Below are positions 1-9,498 of a stretch of DNA of 64,000 nucleotides, in pieces. The stretch comes from Chengkuizengella marina (GTDB taxonomy: Bacteria > Bacillota > Bacilli > Paenibacillales > KCTC-33759). The notes beneath the pieces are model-generated. The model did no database searches. It was not told the origin of the DNA and worked only from the letters and a program-made list of their open reading frames with translations. Numbering within the stretch: the first letter of the stretch is position 1; each line of letters opens with the position of its first letter. The position numbers were made by a program, and so were the translations under genes. Where the stretch lies: positions 150,648 to 214,647 of the forward strand of contig NZ_SIJB01000028.1 in NCBI RefSeq assembly GCF_009910845.1, given 5' to 3'.

Positions 1-1
1 T

Positions 2-67
2 GAAAGAGCGATTGAAGAAACAGCTGCTATTATTATAAGTTTACACGATAGTAACTTACATTCATAA
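2..67 (+). CDS. C-terminal end of a gene entering from the left
   Basis: An open frame runs from the left edge to a TAA at 65-67 and would encode the last 21 residues of a protein ending in HDSNLHS. There is no start in the window, so this can only be the tail of an upstream gene. The tail is too short to recognise a family. About 95 bp separate it from glpX. It could also be a chance open frame, so confidence is low. Confidence 0.35.
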   Translation, partial: ERAIEETAAIIISLHDSNLHS

Positions 68-161
68 CTAAATTCAAATATAGATTCAAGACAAATCATA
101 GGAATACTGAGAATTTAGGAGTCGGTTTAGATTAAAATATTCATAAAAAGGAGAGGGTATC

Positions 162-1148
162 TTGGAGCGTGAATTAGCATTAGAGATTGTAAGAATAACA
201 GAGTTAGCTGCATTAGCATCTGCTCCTTGGATGGGACGTGGCAATAAAGAAGGTGCTGATCAAGCAGCTACCTCAGCTATGAGATATGTATTAAATTCAG
301 TATCCATGAAAGGTACAGTTGTTATAGGCGAGGGTGAAATGGATGAAGCACCTATGTTATATATAGGTGAAAGTGTTGGGAGTGGGACAGGTCCTGAACT
401 AGATGTTGCAGTTGATCCTTTGGATGGTACGGAAATTGTAGCTAAAGGACTTAATAATGCACTTGCTGTGATTGCAGTCGCAGATAAAGGAAATTTACTT
501 CATGCTCCTGATATGTATATGGAGAAATTAGCGGTTGGGCCTGAGCTAGTGGGTGTTCTAAGTATTGATGATCCATTAAAAGATATGATTTATAAAGCTG
601 CTAAAGCTTTAAATAAAAGAATATCCGATTTATCAGTAACAATCTTAGACCGTGAGCGACATAAACATTTAATTTTACAACTGCGTCAAATCGGTGTCAG
701 AATTAAATTATTAACCGAAGGTGATGTAGCAGGTGCCATTGCTCCTTCATTGCCAGAAGCTGGAGTTGACATGTATATTGGGTCTGGAGGTGCTCCAGAA
801 GGGGTATTAGCTGCAGCTGCGCTTAGATGCTTAGGAGGAGAGATACAAGGGAGATTAATGTCTGCTACACATGAAGAATACAACCGTTGTAAAAAAATGG
901 GATTTGAAAGACCATGTCAGGTTTTAACGATGGACGACATGGTTGGAACAGATGATGTTATTTTTGCCGCAACGGGAGTTACTGAAGGTGACTTCTTAAG
1001 TGGGGTTCGTTATCTCTCAGGTCAAAGAGCAGAAACGGATTCCATCGTTATGAGAGCTAAAACAAGAACAGTAAGAAATATTAAATCCATTCATTATTTA
1101 CCTAATAAAGCATTTTTTAAAGAAAAAGAAATTTCTTTAGTGGAATGA
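162..1148 (+). CDS. glpX: Class II fructose-1,6-bisphosphatase GlpX
   Basis: This protein hydrolyses fructose 1,6-bisphosphate to fructose 6-phosphate in gluconeogenesis, in the cytoplasm. At 328 residues it has the normal GlpX length. The metal and phosphate motifs are intact: GEGEMDEAPM around residues 56-65, DPLDGTE at 85-91 and a glycine-rich GSGGAPEG stretch near 207. The start is TTG at 162, chosen because AAAAGGAGAG lies about 8 bp upstream and no ATG is as well placed. It appears to be the end of its transcription unit, since a long inverted repeat follows at 1189-1245. The assignment to class II rather than class I FBPase is secure from the motif set. Confidence 0.95.
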   Translation: MERELALEIVRITELAALASAPWMGRGNKEGADQAATSAMRYVLNSVSMKGTVVIGEGEMDEAPMLYIGESVGSGTGPELDVAVDPLDGTEIVAKGLNNALAVIAVADKGNLLHAPDMYMEKLAVGPELVGVLSIDDPLKDMIYKAAKALNKRISDLSVTILDRERHKHLILQLRQIGVRIKLLTEGDVAGAIAPSLPEAGVDMYIGSGGAPEGVLAAAALRCLGGEIQGRLMSATHEEYNRCKKMGFERPCQVLTMDDMVGTDDVIFAATGVTEGDFLSGVRYLSGQRAETDSIVMRAKTRTVRNIKSIHYLPNKAFFKEKEISLVE

Positions 1149-1188
1149 TTTTTCAACATTTATTGTATTCAATTTGATTAGGAAGTAA

Positions 1189-1245
1189 GGGAATCTAGTG
1201 TCTAATATGCATATTTTAATGAAAATTTTAAAATCATAGATTCCC
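1189..1245. terminator. Inverted repeat between convergent genes, probable bidirectional terminator
   Basis: GGGAATCTA at 1189-1197 is matched by TAGATTCCC at 1237-1245, a perfect 9-bp pairing around a 39-nt AT-rich loop. It lies between glpX on the plus strand and the SRAP gene on the minus strand. The loop is long and the T-run is poor, so terminator function is plausible rather than certain. Confidence 0.5.
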
Positions 1246-1306
1246 TCTAATTTAGATGTGATAAATCACATTCATCAATGATTATTATGAACTTTTTTAG
1301 GGAATT

Positions 1307-1990
1307 TTAAAATAACAAAGGTTCCGTATATTCTTCGATACATTCTGGTGAATCATTATTCACATTACCAACCATGTTGGATACAGGATAAACTTTCATT
1401 TTATCAGAAGGATACGGTTTGAATAAATTCATAACAGTATTAAAGTGATAATTTTCATGATCTAGCCATTGATGTTCTTCTTCTTGATTTAATATAACGG
1501 GCATACGATCATGAATGTTAGACATGAGTTGATTGGGTTCTGTAGTAATAATTGTACAACTGTGTAATTTTTCCCCATCAGCATTTATCCACGTATCATA
1601 TAATCCAGCTAATGAAAACAATTTATTATTTTTAAGTTGAATTCTCATGGGTTGTTTTATCCCGTTTGTTTTTTTCCATTCATAGAAACCGTCTACTGGA
1701 ATGACACATCTTTTATTGTGGATAATTTTTTTGAAAGATGGTTTTTCTTGTAATGTTTCTGCTCTTGCATTTATTGATTTATATCCCATTTTATCATCCT
1801 TTGCCCACGAAGGTACAAGTCCCCATTTCAGTTGCCCTATTCTATTTTTACCTTTGTGTGCAATGATAGACGTAATCATTTGACCTGGTGCAGCATTATA
1901 TCGGGGGATATACCGAAAAGGAACTGATTCTAACAAGTAACGACTTAATAATTCATCAATTGTAACGGTAATGGTGAATCTGCCACACAT
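1307..1990 (-). CDS. SRAP-domain protein (HMCES/YedK family), abasic-site DNA-protein crosslinker
   Basis: SRAP proteins bind single-stranded DNA and form a covalent thiazolidine link to abasic sites through an N-terminal cysteine. The family marks are all present: MCGRF at the N-terminus, NARAE near residue 75, GFYEWK near 102-107 and a conserved His in NIHDRMP near 161. Two ATG codons lie in tandem (1993 and 1990). I chose 1990, because the cysteine must be exposed directly after Met removal, and the AGGAGG box fits either codon. Length of 227 residues is normal. It starts 8-11 bp after the NAD(P)HX repair gene and is probably co-transcribed with it. Confidence 0.92.
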   Translation of the reverse strand: MCGRFTITVTIDELLSRYLLESVPFRYIPRYNAAPGQMITSIIAHKGKNRIGQLKWGLVPSWAKDDKMGYKSINARAETLQEKPSFKKIIHNKRCVIPVDGFYEWKKTNGIKQPMRIQLKNNKLFSLAGLYDTWINADGEKLHSCTIITTEPNQLMSNIHDRMPVILNQEEEHQWLDHENYHFNTVMNLFKPYPSDKMKVYPVSNMVGNVNNDSPECIEEYTEPLLF

Positions 1991-2001
1991 CATTTTTCCT
2001 C

Positions 2002-3543
2002 CTAGATTTCGTCTATAATATCCCCTGCGATTAGAGAATGTTGTGAATATCTTTTTGCTGCTGCACGATCACCAGCTAGTCCATGAAGATATACACCAAG
2101 AACTGCTGCTTGTTCAGCAGTATAATTTTGTGCTAATAATCCACCTATCATACCAGCAAGTACGTCCCCTGAACCTCCGGTAGCCATGCCAGCATTGCCT
2201 GTATGATTAATATATACATTTTCATTCGCTGTAGCAATAACGGTATGTGCCCCTTTAAGTACAACCACTATTTTGTGTTTCATAGCATATTCTCTAGCAA
2301 TTTGAATTCGATTTTCTTGTACTTCTTTGACGGTACATTTTAAAAGTCTTGCCATTTCTCCAGGGTGAGGAGTGATAATGACAGGTGTATCCTTACCGCT
2401 CCATTTATCAAAATGTTCAGCATCAGATAGTATATTTAAAGCATCAGCATCCAAAACAATAGGACACTCAATACGTTCCCATAGTTTATGAAGCCACATT
2501 TCATCATCTTCAAACCTTCCTAACCCAGGTCCAATTACAAGGACTTGTTTATTCTCACTTAATTGTATAATATCTTCTGCTGAATGAACATTCCATTCAC
2601 CATTATTTTTGTCTTCTACAGGCACTAACATAACTTCAGGTAATTTTCCTAACATTTGGTTTGCTACCATTCGTGGTAAAGTCCAAGTAACTAATCCACA
2701 GCCAGCTCTTAAAGCTGTTTTAGAGCAAAGTAGACCAGCACCACTCATTTGTAAAGTTCCTGCTACAACCAATACATGACCATAAGTACCTTTATGTGTA
2801 TTTGATTCTCTAGGTAGGTTAACATTTACATTAAGTTTCTTTTCTAAAACAGAAGGTTGAAGTGAAAAGGTTTGTATTGAAAATTGCTTAGCTGTTGTTA
2901 TTGGGATGCCAATAGGTTTTACTATAACATCTCCTGCTGTTTCTGCTCCTGGTGATTGGATAAGACCACATTTTAAAAATGCTAAAGTTATCGTTTTCTC
3001 TGCTTTGATACAAGGTTGATAAAGAACTCCGGTATCGGCATCAAGTCCACTTGGTATGTCAATTGAAAAAACCGGTAAATTTGATTCATTTACTTTGTTG
3101 ATCAAAGAGGCATAAGGATCTCTTGGGGCACCTCTAGTACCCGTTCCTAGAAGAGCATCAATAATACCTTCATATCCATCCCAATCAATCTTTTTATTTT
3201 GATAAACATTTGATGAGAGTTTTAATTTTTTCGTGATATGATGTTGTGTGATCATATCCCCCTTAAATAAATTTGGGGATTGTGCATATAGGATATCAAT
3301 ATCAAAACCAGCCTCTATCAAATGTCTAGCAGCAACTAAACCATCTCCACCATTATTACCTTTTCCAACAAGAATCAACCATTTTTTGTGATGTGGTTTG
3401 TTTTGTTTTTTTGTCCATATTATGATTTCATTAGCGACTTCTCGACCTGCATTTTCCATTAATACTAATGATGGAATTCCAATCGTATTTATCGTATAAT
3501 GATCAAGTTTACGCATTTCATCTGATGTAACTACATACATCAT
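2002..3543 (-). CDS. nnr: Bifunctional NAD(P)H-hydrate repair enzyme (epimerase + ADP-dependent dehydratase)
   Basis: The enzyme repairs damaged nicotinamide cofactors: the N-terminal YjeF_N/NnrE half epimerises NAD(P)HX and the C-terminal NnrD half dehydrates S-NAD(P)HX using ADP. The epimerase motif GKGNNGGDGLVAARHL lies near residue 60, and DIPSGLDADTG follows near 162. The kinase-like dehydratase shows PHPGEMARL near 392 and GGSGDVLAGMIGG near 456-468. The length of 513 residues is right for the fused form. The start is the ATG at 3543 next to a GGGAGGT box. It leads the pair with the downstream SRAP gene, so both genes of this leftward unit deal with molecular damage repair. Confidence 0.95.
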   Translation of the reverse strand: MMYVVTSDEMRKLDHYTINTIGIPSLVLMENAGREVANEIIIWTKKQNKPHHKKWLILVGKGNNGGDGLVAARHLIEAGFDIDILYAQSPNLFKGDMITQHHITKKLKLSSNVYQNKKIDWDGYEGIIDALLGTGTRGAPRDPYASLINKVNESNLPVFSIDIPSGLDADTGVLYQPCIKAEKTITLAFLKCGLIQSPGAETAGDVIVKPIGIPITTAKQFSIQTFSLQPSVLEKKLNVNVNLPRESNTHKGTYGHVLVVAGTLQMSGAGLLCSKTALRAGCGLVTWTLPRMVANQMLGKLPEVMLVPVEDKNNGEWNVHSAEDIIQLSENKQVLVIGPGLGRFEDDEMWLHKLWERIECPIVLDADALNILSDAEHFDKWSGKDTPVIITPHPGEMARLLKCTVKEVQENRIQIAREYAMKHKIVVVLKGAHTVIATANENVYINHTGNAGMATGGSGDVLAGMIGGLLAQNYTAEQAAVLGVYLHGLAGDRAAAKRYSQHSLIAGDIIDEI

Positions 3544-3840
3544 TAAAACCTCCCATCCATGTTCTAACCATTTATAACTTTCTTTTCATATGATTAAATG
3601 CAAGAACTCATTATTTTTATTATAATATACGAAAATAGAAAACTTAATCTAGAAAAGCAATGTGCTGATAGAATGTTTATATTTAACTTAACATCTGCAG
3701 ATGATATTCAGTCTAAGGTTATCAATTTTTTTTATTTAGAACCTGTATTGATTTATAGTTGAAACCTTTATAGAAAGAAAACGTAAATATTTTAAAGGAT
3801 TTTTTAATTGATATTCTGGAATTCCTAGGAGGAAGACTTT

Positions 3841-4134
3841 ATGGCTGAAACGATAATAATGATTATTTTGATGATTCCTATATATGGTTTGTTAATTTGG
3901 ACTTATTTTTATCCGGAGGAAAGTATATTATTTGGAAGAAGATGGATGTACAAAGAAGAACCAAATCTATCCAAAGAAGTTATTCATTATACTAAATTCG
4001 TATCTATTGTTGCTATGGTTGGACTACCTATTGTTTTAATTAGTATCATCTTTGAACTTTACTTACTCAGATTTATTTTAGTTTTGGGGTTTGCTTTTAT
4101 GTTTATATTTGGGTTATTTAAAATATTCAAATGA
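3841..4134 (+). CDS. Small membrane protein of unknown function
   Basis: The 97-residue product is very hydrophobic. An N-terminal segment (about residues 4-23) looks membrane-spanning, a polar stretch with FGRRWMYKEEP follows, and two more hydrophobic segments fill residues 50-95. A good AGGAGG box lies 6-8 bp before the ATG. It stands alone, divergent from the repair pair and followed by a strong terminator at 4158-4196. I do not recognise the family; ribosome binding site, codon use and terminator support a real gene. Confidence 0.7.
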   Translation: MAETIIMIILMIPIYGLLIWTYFYPEESILFGRRWMYKEEPNLSKEVIHYTKFVSIVAMVGLPIVLISIIFELYLLRFILVLGFAFMFIFGLFKIFK

Positions 4135-4157
4135 AAAATTCTCAAATTCAAATCTTA

Positions 4158-4196
4158 AAAAAACACATTCCTCTTAAGAGAGAATGTGTTTTTTTC
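4158..4196. terminator. Strong bidirectional rho-independent terminator
   Basis: AAACACATTC pairs with GAATGTGTTT around the self-complementary CTCTTAAGAG, with A-runs before and T-runs after the stem. It sits between the convergent genes at 3841 and 4234 and can serve both strands. Confidence 0.85.
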
Positions 4197-4233
4197 TTTT
4201 TATTTCAACCTTCATAATAATGTTTGGTGTAGG

Positions 4234-6528
4234 TTACCTAATCATAAATTTATCATTATTCATGGTGTTAGGTAAATTTACTAAGTTACGGATATATTTA
4301 GCTAATTGAGCAGTAGTTACTGACTCTTGTGGGTGAATTTCACCATTTTCATTTTTTGTAATAAGCCCTAAGGCATCTGCAAGTTCAACTTCATCTACAT
4401 ATTTGTCAGAAATGAGATGACTATCAGTAAAGTTGGAGATAAATAGTTCTTGTTCTGAGATGGCTTGTGAATCTAGCAATCGAACAAACCAATAAGCAAG
4501 TTTTTCCCTTGTCAGTGATTCATCGAGATTGAAAGTTTCTTGTTGAGTATCAATGATTCCTTTATCAGCAGCACTTTCAACAAATGGATATGCTGCCATG
4601 TCAGGATGAATGTTATGGAAAGTTTGAGATCCTGATAAACCTTCAGGGTAGTTTTTAATATAATTTTTATTGTATAAAGATTTTACAAGTATACTTATTC
4701 CTTGTTCGACTGTTAAAGCTTTATCCGTTTGTATTTGTCCATTTTTATCAGGGACAATAATTCCAGATTGTATCATATAATTAATTTCGTCTTCTGCATA
4801 AGGATGATTCACCTTGATATCAGGAGTTTCAAAGGTATCTACACCATATCCCTTAACAATATCACCTGTTGTTGCATCTACATAATGTACTTTAAAATTA
4901 ATTTCGTAGATTAAATTATAATGTACCTGTTTCAGATCCTCATAATAATCATTGTATTTATGCTCATAATATAAATCTGTGGACATTTGATCTAGATATG
5001 CAGATAAAGCTTCTTCCTTGCTTATAACAATATTAGCGTTTGGAAACTGTTCCATGGAATCAAGGATCATAACATACTCTATTAATTCCCCACTATTTTT
5101 GGAAACTGTAACGTTGATTTCATCCCCTTCATAAGGGATTCCATTGATTACTCTGTGAAATTCAAAACTATAATTTTCATTGTAATTAGAATAATCTTCA
5201 GGATGACTTCTCCACACAATTTGTTGAGAAATGCCAGGGGAGAGTTGTTTTATATATTTCATTGCAAATTCTCTAGCTTCATTCAGGGATAACTTGGACG
5301 CTTGATTTGTATTTGGCATATTTAATTGATCAGTTGAACTCAAGTAATATAAGTCACCAGTTTTACCATCAATCATCATCTCAACACTATTATTATTCAA
5401 ATTAAATGATATAGAATATTTTAAGTTTTTTTCTATACTTAGTTTTTCTATTTTATCAATTTCTATTTCTGATTGTTCTACCTTTAATATTTGTCCCAAT
5501 ATTTTTGTGGCATATTGCTCTATATTGTCTTTATTAAAACTATACATCAATGTATCAGTAGATTTAGATAAAGGTTGATATGCAGAGATGGAATTTAGTT
5601 CACTAATATCCATAAACTCTCCTTTGATGCTGTATGTTCCTTCTATAGCATTCATTTTATATACAGAAGGGTCTATTACGTAAGCTAAATAGATATTTTT
5701 ACTCGAAGGTGAATTCCATTCGCTAATGTATTTAAGCTGTACATTTAATTCATTTTTTAGTTGTTGCTTAACTTCATTTTCAGTTAACATGTTGCTTGAC
5801 GAATCAAATGTATGTTCTTGTAGAGATGAATAATAGTTCTCGTAAGGTTGATTATAATAGTTATAACTTCTTATCTTTCCATCTCCTTGAACAAGCACCC
5901 TGCCTCCTTGATCCGAAATACGAATGTCATCCTTCATTTTATAAAACTCAAATTCAGTTTGAACGTGTTCAGTTAAAGTTTTTTGAAAGTCTTGATAGTA
6001 ACTATACTTGATGCCATAATCACTCATGTCATAAAATTGCTTTAAAAATTCCTCAGCGATTCTTTGGCTTTCCTCAACATCAACTGATGGAGGAAATAAA
6101 GTACCTTCTGTTGCTTTACCACCACCAAAGGAGAATGCGATTAAAGTTAACTCTCTTCCATAAAATAAAAATGTCCCTCTTAAATCTGAATTCGTATACT
6201 TATCAGCATTTTCATGGTAATTTAATGAAAATTGTTCATTTTTAGATGGATTATTTCCTTCAAAAGTGAATTCTTCTATCTTAGCCGATGCTAATTCATT
6301 TGGAAACAACTGCTTTACTCTAATAACTAAGTTTTCTTTTGTTATTTCTTTAACTTGTTGACTTTCTGAGTTTTCTTTATTTTCAATTTTGCTATCAACT
6401 GATTTATTTAAGTCGGCTAGTGGATCAGTTCCCCCAAAATTTATATACAAAATAATCAATAGAGCTACACTAAGGATGAAACTCAACATTATTTTCATAA
6501 ATTTCTTATCTCCTATCTTTAAAAACAA
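4234..6528 (-). CDS. Secreted YcdB/YcdC-type protein with C-terminal SLH domains
   Basis: The 764-residue protein begins with a basic stretch and one hydrophobic segment (about residues 11-30), fitting a signal peptide or anchor. Most of the chain (about 60-560) has the alternating PepSY/YcdB-like pattern, with repeats such as SLNEAREFA and TGDLYYL/TGDIVKGYG, seen in Bacillus YcdB and YcdC, whose role is poorly known. About residues 570-755 carry three S-layer homology modules (for example FHNIHPDMAAYPFVESAADKG), which bind pyruvylated wall polymer. It is the last gene of the leftward unit BlaI / M56-kelch / this gene, with a 50-bp gap to the kelch gene, so it may be the surface output of that regulatory pair (inference). 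Confidence 0.8.
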   Translation of the reverse strand: MFLKIGDKKFMKIMLSFILSVALLIILYINFGGTDPLADLNKSVDSKIENKENSESQQVKEITKENLVIRVKQLFPNELASAKIEEFTFEGNNPSKNEQFSLNYHENADKYTNSDLRGTFLFYGRELTLIAFSFGGGKATEGTLFPPSVDVEESQRIAEEFLKQFYDMSDYGIKYSYYQDFQKTLTEHVQTEFEFYKMKDDIRISDQGGRVLVQGDGKIRSYNYYNQPYENYYSSLQEHTFDSSSNMLTENEVKQQLKNELNVQLKYISEWNSPSSKNIYLAYVIDPSVYKMNAIEGTYSIKGEFMDISELNSISAYQPLSKSTDTLMYSFNKDNIEQYATKILGQILKVEQSEIEIDKIEKLSIEKNLKYSISFNLNNNSVEMMIDGKTGDLYYLSSTDQLNMPNTNQASKLSLNEAREFAMKYIKQLSPGISQQIVWRSHPEDYSNYNENYSFEFHRVINGIPYEGDEINVTVSKNSGELIEYVMILDSMEQFPNANIVISKEEALSAYLDQMSTDLYYEHKYNDYYEDLKQVHYNLIYEINFKVHYVDATTGDIVKGYGVDTFETPDIKVNHPYAEDEINYMIQSGIIVPDKNGQIQTDKALTVEQGISILVKSLYNKNYIKNYPEGLSGSQTFHNIHPDMAAYPFVESAADKGIIDTQQETFNLDESLTREKLAYWFVRLLDSQAISEQELFISNFTDSHLISDKYVDEVELADALGLITKNENGEIHPQESVTTAQLAKYIRNLVNLPNTMNNDKFMIR

Positions 6529-6578
6529 TCTATTTAAATCTCAGACGATATTTTTTAATAAAACCTAACCATTTTCAA

Positions 6579-8912
6579 TTATTTCATAAAATTATAGACT
6601 TCTGTTACGTTATCTCCTATTGCATAAATTTTCCCATCTATGACTTCTGTTTCATGACCAGATTTCGCTTGATTCATGTTAGTTAGTTCTGTCCATGTTT
6701 CTGTTTGTGGATTATATACTTCTACGCTTAATAAATGATTGTAATCATAATATCCACCTGTTACATAGATTTTCCCATTTAAGACTTCTGTTGCATGGTT
6801 CCTTCTTACTTGATTCATACTAGCTAATTGTGTCCATGTGTTTGTTTTGGGATCATATACTTCCATACTTGATAGAAAATTTTCTTTTCTGTATTTCATA
6901 AAATTACCAATATATCCACCGATTACATAGATCTTACCTCCGATGACTTCTGTTGAAAAATCATCCCTTTCTCTATTCATACCAGCTAATTTTGTCCATA
7001 TGTTCGTTTCTGGGTCATAAACCTCTGAACTGAATAAATAATCAGAATTATTGTTTTTCCCACCAACTACATAGATTTTTCCTTGGATAACTTCTATTGC
7101 AAATTTAACTCTGGCATCACTCATACTATTTAATTCTGTCCATGTATTCGTTTGTGGATCATACACTTCTAAGCTAGATAAAACATTAGAATCAGATCCA
7201 TACCCACCTACAGCATAGATTTTCCCATTGATGATTTCTGTTGTATGGTAGCCTCTAGCTTGATTCATACTAGCCAATTCTATCCATCTGTCCTTTTGTG
7301 GATCATACATTTCTAAGCTCGATAAAAATTCATAAGCTTGATTATTATCATTATATCTAGATCCACCAACCACATAGATTTTCCCATCAATGACTCCAGT
7401 TGTATGATTATGTCTTGCTTGATTCATACTAGCCAATTCTATCCATCTGTCCTTTTGTGGATCATACATTTCTAAGCTTGATAAATATTCATAACCTTGA
7501 TCATTATATCTAGATCCACCAACCACATAGATCTTCCCATCGATGACTCCAGTTGCATGGTTATCTCTAGCTTGATTCATACTGGAAACCTCAGTCCAAG
7601 TCCCAGCTGATTCTACACTTGAAATTTCTTGCACACTTTTTATAGGATCAACTTCTGTTTCATGATCAGATTGAATATTTCCATCTTTTGATTGAGATGC
7701 TTGCTGGTCATTGTTACTATGATTTAAATCAAATATTGTGAATCCAACAAGAACGATACAAACAGTGATCAAACTAGAGAACATCATCCATGTCCGAGTT
7801 TGTTTTTTAATCATATGAATTCGCTTCATTCTTAATTTCATATCTGATAAACTAGAGGACATTCCAATGGACCGAGGAATGAAGGTTGGTTTTGATACTT
7901 TTCCCAAAACACTTAACAAGGTGTTCCCATACGCCAGGTGTTCGTCTTTTTTAAGTTGAGATAAAACGGTGGCATCACACGATAGCTCACAATCTTTACG
8001 CAAATGATAGAAACTGTACCAAATGATGGGATTAAACCAATGAATGGCAAGAACAATGATACTCATCCATTGAATAAGGACATCCTTTTTTTTGAAATGT
8101 GTTAACTCATGTAACAGCACATATTTCTTTTCACTTTTTGATAAACTTTCAAATAATGGCTTTGGGATCAAAATTTTGGGTACTAAAAAACCAATTATCG
8201 AAGGCGAGACTATCTTGTCATCATATATCATTTGTATATTGGACCTCACCTTTAATTTCTTTTTGCATGCTTCTAACAGTGATAATATGTCATCATCTTT
8301 ACATTTTGTTTGTTTAGATAATCTCCAGTTATAATCGAAATTTTCAATCAAAAACAATATAATAACCATCAACACACCAAACAACCACAACATTCCTAAT
8401 GTATTCAAATTTAATATGTTGAATATTATCTGGTTAGTAGTTACACTTTGTGAAATTGAATCCTTTGCTTCTATTTTTATTATTTCTGTATTAAAATTCG
8501 GCACAGTTAGATTTGTTTTTGGTTGAAAAGTAACGAGCGGTCCATTCATTTCATTTGAGGTTATATCTTCATCTTTACTTTTAATGTTTCCCATATTTAA
8601 GGGAGGCGTTGTGGTTTGGTTTTGAATAGGTATTTCCATAGATTCATTTATTTTATACTCTGCAAACGAGGGTAAGAAGTGAACAAAACTCAATGAGCTT
8701 TCAAAATTAAAAGGAATCATAAGTCTTATAATCAATACTAGCCAAATATAATAGTGCCAATGTGCTGAGAGTTTGTCATTCAGAGCTCTTTTTATAAAGA
8801 GAATGAGGAATGCTATAATACTCCCTACCAGAGAATAGTTTAAAACAGTTATGAATATATTTTGTAAATCCATGTTTTCACCACACTTTATTTGCGAAAT
8901 GGAAACAATCAT
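6579..8912 (-). CDS. BlaR1-type M56 metalloprotease fused to a kelch propeller
   Basis: Residues about 20-400 resemble the BlaR1/MecR1 membrane protease. There are several membrane segments, the zinc motif HELTHFKKKD near residue 267 on the cytoplasmic side, and a downstream ELSCDA with the third ligand. A last membrane helix near residues 372-392 is followed by a linker. The outer domain is not a penicillin-binding fold. It has seven kelch repeats with the recurring pattern GKIYVVGG ... SSLEVYDP ... W, enough for one complete propeller. Two adjacent blades are almost identical at DNA level. BlaR1 proteins cleave their BlaI repressor when the outer domain binds a ligand. By analogy this one would do so for an unknown ligand. 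An in-frame ATG at 8873 is an alternative start, and neither start has a strong ribosome binding site. Confidence 0.85.
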   Translation of the reverse strand: MIVSISQIKCGENMDLQNIFITVLNYSLVGSIIAFLILFIKRALNDKLSAHWHYYIWLVLIIRLMIPFNFESSLSFVHFLPSFAEYKINESMEIPIQNQTTTPPLNMGNIKSKDEDITSNEMNGPLVTFQPKTNLTVPNFNTEIIKIEAKDSISQSVTTNQIIFNILNLNTLGMLWLFGVLMVIILFLIENFDYNWRLSKQTKCKDDDILSLLEACKKKLKVRSNIQMIYDDKIVSPSIIGFLVPKILIPKPLFESLSKSEKKYVLLHELTHFKKKDVLIQWMSIIVLAIHWFNPIIWYSFYHLRKDCELSCDATVLSQLKKDEHLAYGNTLLSVLGKVSKPTFIPRSIGMSSSLSDMKLRMKRIHMIKKQTRTWMMFSSLITVCIVLVGFTIFDLNHSNNDQQASQSKDGNIQSDHETEVDPIKSVQEISSVESAGTWTEVSSMNQARDNHATGVIDGKIYVVGGSRYNDQGYEYLSSLEMYDPQKDRWIELASMNQARHNHTTGVIDGKIYVVGGSRYNDNNQAYEFLSSLEMYDPQKDRWIELASMNQARGYHTTEIINGKIYAVGGYGSDSNVLSSLEVYDPQTNTWTELNSMSDARVKFAIEVIQGKIYVVGGKNNNSDYLFSSEVYDPETNIWTKLAGMNRERDDFSTEVIGGKIYVIGGYIGNFMKYRKENFLSSMEVYDPKTNTWTQLASMNQVRRNHATEVLNGKIYVTGGYYDYNHLLSVEVYNPQTETWTELTNMNQAKSGHETEVIDGKIYAIGDNVTEVYNFMK

Positions 8913-8947
8913 AAGTCATTTTATTAATCTAAATGTCTAAGTAAGTA

Positions 8948-9328
8948 TTAATTTTCATCTTTTTTCTGATTAAGGATCTTTCTTAACTCTTCAATTTCTG
9001 TGTTCGTTAACTTTTCATTTTTAATAAAATTTAAGATAAACATTTGACGTGAACCCGAATAGATCTTTTTTAAAAAAGATGTAGTCTCTCTTTTCCTACA
9101 TTCCTCTGCTGAAAGAAGAGGGTAAAATTGTTTAAAACGACCTTCTCTTTTAACACCCAGTACTTCTTTTTTAACTAAACGGTTGATTAAAGTATGTATC
9201 GTTTTGGGATTCCATTCTGTTGAATCCTTTAGTTGATCAATAATTTCAGCAGAAGTTAGAGGAGAGTTTTTCCATAACTGCTCCATTATTACCCATTCAG
9301 CATCTGATATCTTAGCATGATTACTCAT
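8948..9328 (-). CDS. BlaI/MecI-family transcriptional repressor
   Basis: This 126-residue protein has the BlaI/MecI layout: an N-terminal winged helix (DAEWVIMEQLWKNSPLTSAEI and the recognition region TIHTLINRLVKKEVL) and a C-terminal helical dimer region with the protease-sensitive area. It lies just upstream of the M56-kelch gene in the same direction, as blaI and blaR1 do. Two matching operators lie 31-73 bp before the start codon, so it probably represses its own operon. A GGAGG box precedes the ATG. Confidence 0.92.
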   Translation of the reverse strand: MSNHAKISDAEWVIMEQLWKNSPLTSAEIIDQLKDSTEWNPKTIHTLINRLVKKEVLGVKREGRFKQFYPLLSAEECRKRETTSFLKKIYSGSRQMFILNFIKNEKLTNTEIEELRKILNQKKDEN

Positions 9329-9358
9329 ATGAAATACCTCCTTGATTGACTTTTTTAA

Positions 9359-9374
9359 TATTACGTACGTAATA
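9359..9374. promoter_or_regulatory. BlaI-type operator 1
   Basis: TATTACGTACGTAATA is a perfect 16-bp palindrome in front of the blaI-like gene. It fits the known BlaI/MecI half-site pattern TATTAC/GTAATA (TACTAC/GTAGTA in staphylococci). Confidence 0.8.
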
Positions 9375-9385
9375 CTTTATTTATA

Positions 9386-9401
9386 TATTACACTCGTAAT
9401 A
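9386..9401. promoter_or_regulatory. BlaI-type operator 2
   Basis: TATTACACTCGTAATA repeats the same half-sites with a different 4-bp centre, 27 bp (centre to centre) from operator 1. Paired operators are usual for BlaI-type control. Confidence 0.78.
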
Positions 9402-9458
9402 TTTAAAATGTCAATAGAAATGTATCTGTTTTATAAATTTAAAGTTTTAAAATAAAAA

Positions 9459-9494
9459 AATCACCAATTCTACTTTGTTGTACAATTGGTGATT
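9459..9494 (-). terminator. Terminator of the MATE gene
   Basis: AATCACCAATT at 9459-9469 pairs with AATTGGTGATT at 9484-9494, and in the leftward direction the stem is followed by a T-run. It lies directly after the stop codon of the MATE gene. Confidence 0.85.
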
Positions 9495-9498
9495 ATAT

